From Brachyspira pilosicoli (GTDB lineage Bacteria; Spirochaetota; Brachyspiria; Brachyspirales; Brachyspiraceae), in the NCBI RefSeq assembly GCF_019402445.1, contig NZ_SRZM01000020.1:1-28920 (forward strand): a stretch of 28,920 nucleotides of DNA, in the 5' to 3' direction. Each line of letters starts with the position of its first letter. Position 1 is the first letter of the stretch. The notes beneath the pieces are model-generated. The model searched no databases and was not told where the DNA came from. It was given only the letters and a program-made list of their open reading frames with translations. Both the position numbers and the translations under genes were made by a program. This document shows, piece by piece, positions 27,291-28,920 of this stretch.

Positions 27291-27315
27291 TTCTATCTCC
27301 TAATTAATTTACATT

Positions 27316-28149
27316 TTATAATGACGCTTTGCTTTTTAATGTTTCTACAAGCGTCTCTAAATGTTTCTTACCTTCCTCTTCATCTCTTCCGTTGATACTA
27401 ACGGCATAGTTAAGATTTATATAATAAGCAAAAATATTATCTGTTGTGAAAGATTTTATAGATGTTAACTTATCCAAAAACTCCCCTACCAAAGAACATT
27501 CTATATTTTCCATATTATATGGATCAGCTTTATCTGATGAGTTAAATGTTTCTATAATAGTGTTAATATAAGGTATCTCCCTACCTACACCAAAATCGGA
27601 AGCTGTAGATTTGCTTAATGCAGATATTAAAGAATAATCTCCTATAAGCTCTTTAGCTATCTTATCGCTATTAAAACCTAATGCCCTTCCATTTAAAGCT
27701 GCTAAAACATTCTTCATATCTCTCATAAATAATGCATAATTCTTTATAAAATTATTACCACTATTTATCATTTCTTCATAATACAAATTCAATAAACTGT
27801 TTTCTATATGTCTAACACTTTCCCATTCAACATTCTTATTATCTTCTAAAAACTTGCTCATATATGTTGGCAAATTAGAGATATTACTATATTTTTGTAT
27901 CTCTTCTTTACTAAATATATAAGGCTCTAAATGCTTTGTATAAGGGCTAAATAAACCCTTTTGTTTTGCTATAGCATTTACTAAATTTTTATTATCATTT
28001 TGATAAATAAGATATTTAAAAAACTTAGCATCTTTAGCACTTAAACTAGATAATATGCTTTGAGTAATTTCATTAATATCATACTTAGCCTTAGCATCAG
28101 ATAATTTCACTTCGGGAAGACCTGAGATAAGATAATAATATGATCCCAT
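27316..28149 (-). CDS. DUF2764-family protein of V-type ATPase operons
   Basis: The 277-aa protein begins MGSYYYLISGLPEVKLSDAK, which I recognise as the start of DUF2764 proteins. These are encoded between the E and A genes in the V-ATPase operons of Bacteroides and Treponema. It is predicted to be mostly helical and soluble, with no signal peptide and no catalytic motif that I can see. Because the operon has no separate subunit C, this protein may be a divergent C-like (socket) subunit that joins the central stalk to the c-ring. That role is inferred from position, size and helical content. It is 11 bp downstream of atpE. Confidence 0.75.
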   Translation of the reverse strand: MGSYYYLISGLPEVKLSDAKAKYDINEITQSILSSLSAKDAKFFKYLIYQNDNKNLVNAIAKQKGLFSPYTKHLEPYIFSKEEIQKYSNISNLPTYMSKFLEDNKNVEWESVRHIENSLLNLYYEEMINSGNNFIKNYALFMRDMKNVLAALNGRALGFNSDKIAKELIGDYSLISALSKSTASDFGVGREIPYINTIIETFNSSDKADPYNMENIECSLVGEFLDKLTSIKSFTTDNIFAYYINLNYAVSINGRDEEEGKKHLETLVETLKSKASL

Positions 28150-28160
28150 ACTCGCCCCTT

Positions 28161-28775
28161 TTATTTACTAAATATTACTTCTTCTGTTTTAGCTTTAATA
28201 TAATCACTGAAGAACTCTACAAAATCCTCATCTGTAAATTGTAATTGATAATTGCCATTATTAGGTACTATTTTAAATCCATTTGATAATTTTTTATCAA
28301 AATTAATAGTAGCATTATTAATAGCAGATTTTATAGACTTCTCGAATGCAGCATCTATATCTGCTTTTTTTGATTCTGGGAAATATACTGTTACATCAGA
28401 GTTACCTGAAGCTATATCCCATTTTTTTACTACCTCTAAAATTAAATCTTTTAAAAATGCAGTATCAGCAAAAGCTCCTTTTAAGCCTTCTTCCAATACT
28501 TTAGAGGTAACTAAATCTTTTACTCTTTGCTTTAAAGCACTTATTGACTGCTCACCTGCCATACGAACATCAGTTATGGTGTTCTTTTTTAGCTCTTCTG
28601 ATTTTCTTTGAGCTTCTTTGATAATTTCTTCTGATTTTGATTCTGCTTCTTTAATAATTCTATCTGCTTCACTTTTAGCGTTAGAAATTATTTCATCAGC
28701 TTTCTTATTAGATTTTTCAACACCGTCTTGATATATACGTTCTAGAAGAGAGTCAAGTTTTTTATCTTCAGCCAT
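28161..28775 (-). CDS. atpE: V-type ATPase/synthase subunit E (peripheral stalk)
   Basis: Peripheral-stalk subunit that anchors the catalytic head to the stator. The 204-aa product has a long charged N-terminal helix (about 15-80, with repeated II-EA/SE patterns such as EADRIIKEAESKSEEIIKEA) and a globular C-terminal half. This is the usual layout of V/A-type E. It is the first gene of the operon. AAGGAG lies six bases before the ATG, downstream of a strong promoter candidate. The assignment rests on architecture and position. Confidence 0.88.
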   Translation of the reverse strand: MAEDKKLDSLLERIYQDGVEKSNKKADEIISNAKSEADRIIKEAESKSEEIIKEAQRKSEELKKNTITDVRMAGEQSISALKQRVKDLVTSKVLEEGLKGAFADTAFLKDLILEVVKKWDIASGNSDVTVYFPESKKADIDAAFEKSIKSAINNATINFDKKLSNGFKIVPNNGNYQLQFTDEDFVEFFSDYIKAKTEEVIFSK

Positions 28776-28812
28776 GATATCTCCTTAACTTATAAATTAT
28801 GTAATTATAAAC

Positions 28813-28841
28813 ATTATACGATATTAAGCTATTTTAAGCAA
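28813..28841 (-). promoter_or_regulatory. promoter of the V-type ATPase operon
   Basis: On the minus strand TTGCTT (-35, 28836-28841) is followed after exactly 17 bp by TATAAT (-10, 28813-28818). Transcription would start near 28806, giving a leader of about 30 nt with the SD AAGGAG. The remaining bases to the window edge (28842-28920) are AT-rich, with no gene seen. Confidence 0.7.
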
Positions 28842-28920
28842 TTATGAAAAAAAATGCAAGCAAAATAGATAAAATATAACTATACGTATTATTTTTATAA
28901 CTTATTTAACAAATATATTA

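Overview
The window looks like a core-chromosome segment of a Brachyspira-type spirochaete. The reasons are the very AT-rich DNA, an EF-Tu with the peculiar switch I region I associate with Brachyspira, an L3 protein whose Asn148/Ser149 match the numbering used for pleuromutilin-resistance sites in B. hyodysenteriae, and a Treponema/Bacteroides-style V-type ATPase operon with a DUF2764 protein. The species cannot be decided from this stretch. Apart from a fragment at the left edge, every gene lies on the minus strand, so transcription runs from high to low coordinates.

Layout in transcription order: (1) 28841-21125, a V-type ATPase operon: promoter, atpE, a DUF2764 protein, atpA, atpB, atpD, atpI, atpK, then a strong intrinsic terminator. 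The c-subunit keeps the residues of a sodium site. (2) 20987-2419, a fused str-S10-spc-alpha supercluster: rpsL, rpsG, fusA, tuf, rpsJ, a 125-bp break with a promoter, then rplC, rplD, rplW, rplB, rpsS, rplV, rpsC, rplP, rpmC, rpsQ, rplN, rplX, rplE, rpsN, rpsH, rplF, rplR, rpsE, rpmD, rplO, secY, infA, rpmJ, rpsM, rpsK, rpsD, rpoA, rplQ. adk and map, often found between secY and infA, are absent. Two small genes, rpmJ (38 aa) and rpmD (59 aa), fall below a 60-aa cutoff and were read directly. (3) 2286-222, rho and an Smr-domain gene, probably co-transcribed. (4) 1-221, the left edge, with a plus-strand open frame whose 3' part is a GC-rich block unlike its surroundings, possibly a dispersed repeat.

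Together the genes make ribosomal proteins of both subunits, two elongation factors, IF-1, the SecY channel, the RNA polymerase alpha subunit and Rho, next to a rotary ion-translocating ATPase. Most gaps are short, and several genes overlap by 1, 4 or 8 nt, which suggests translational coupling.

I found no clearly new system. The observations most worth a second look are the rewritten EF-Tu switch I, the changed UP-element contact helix of the alpha C-terminal domain, the V-ATPase operon without recognisable C and F subunits, the structured str leader and tuf-rpsJ spacer, and the GC-rich block at the left edge.
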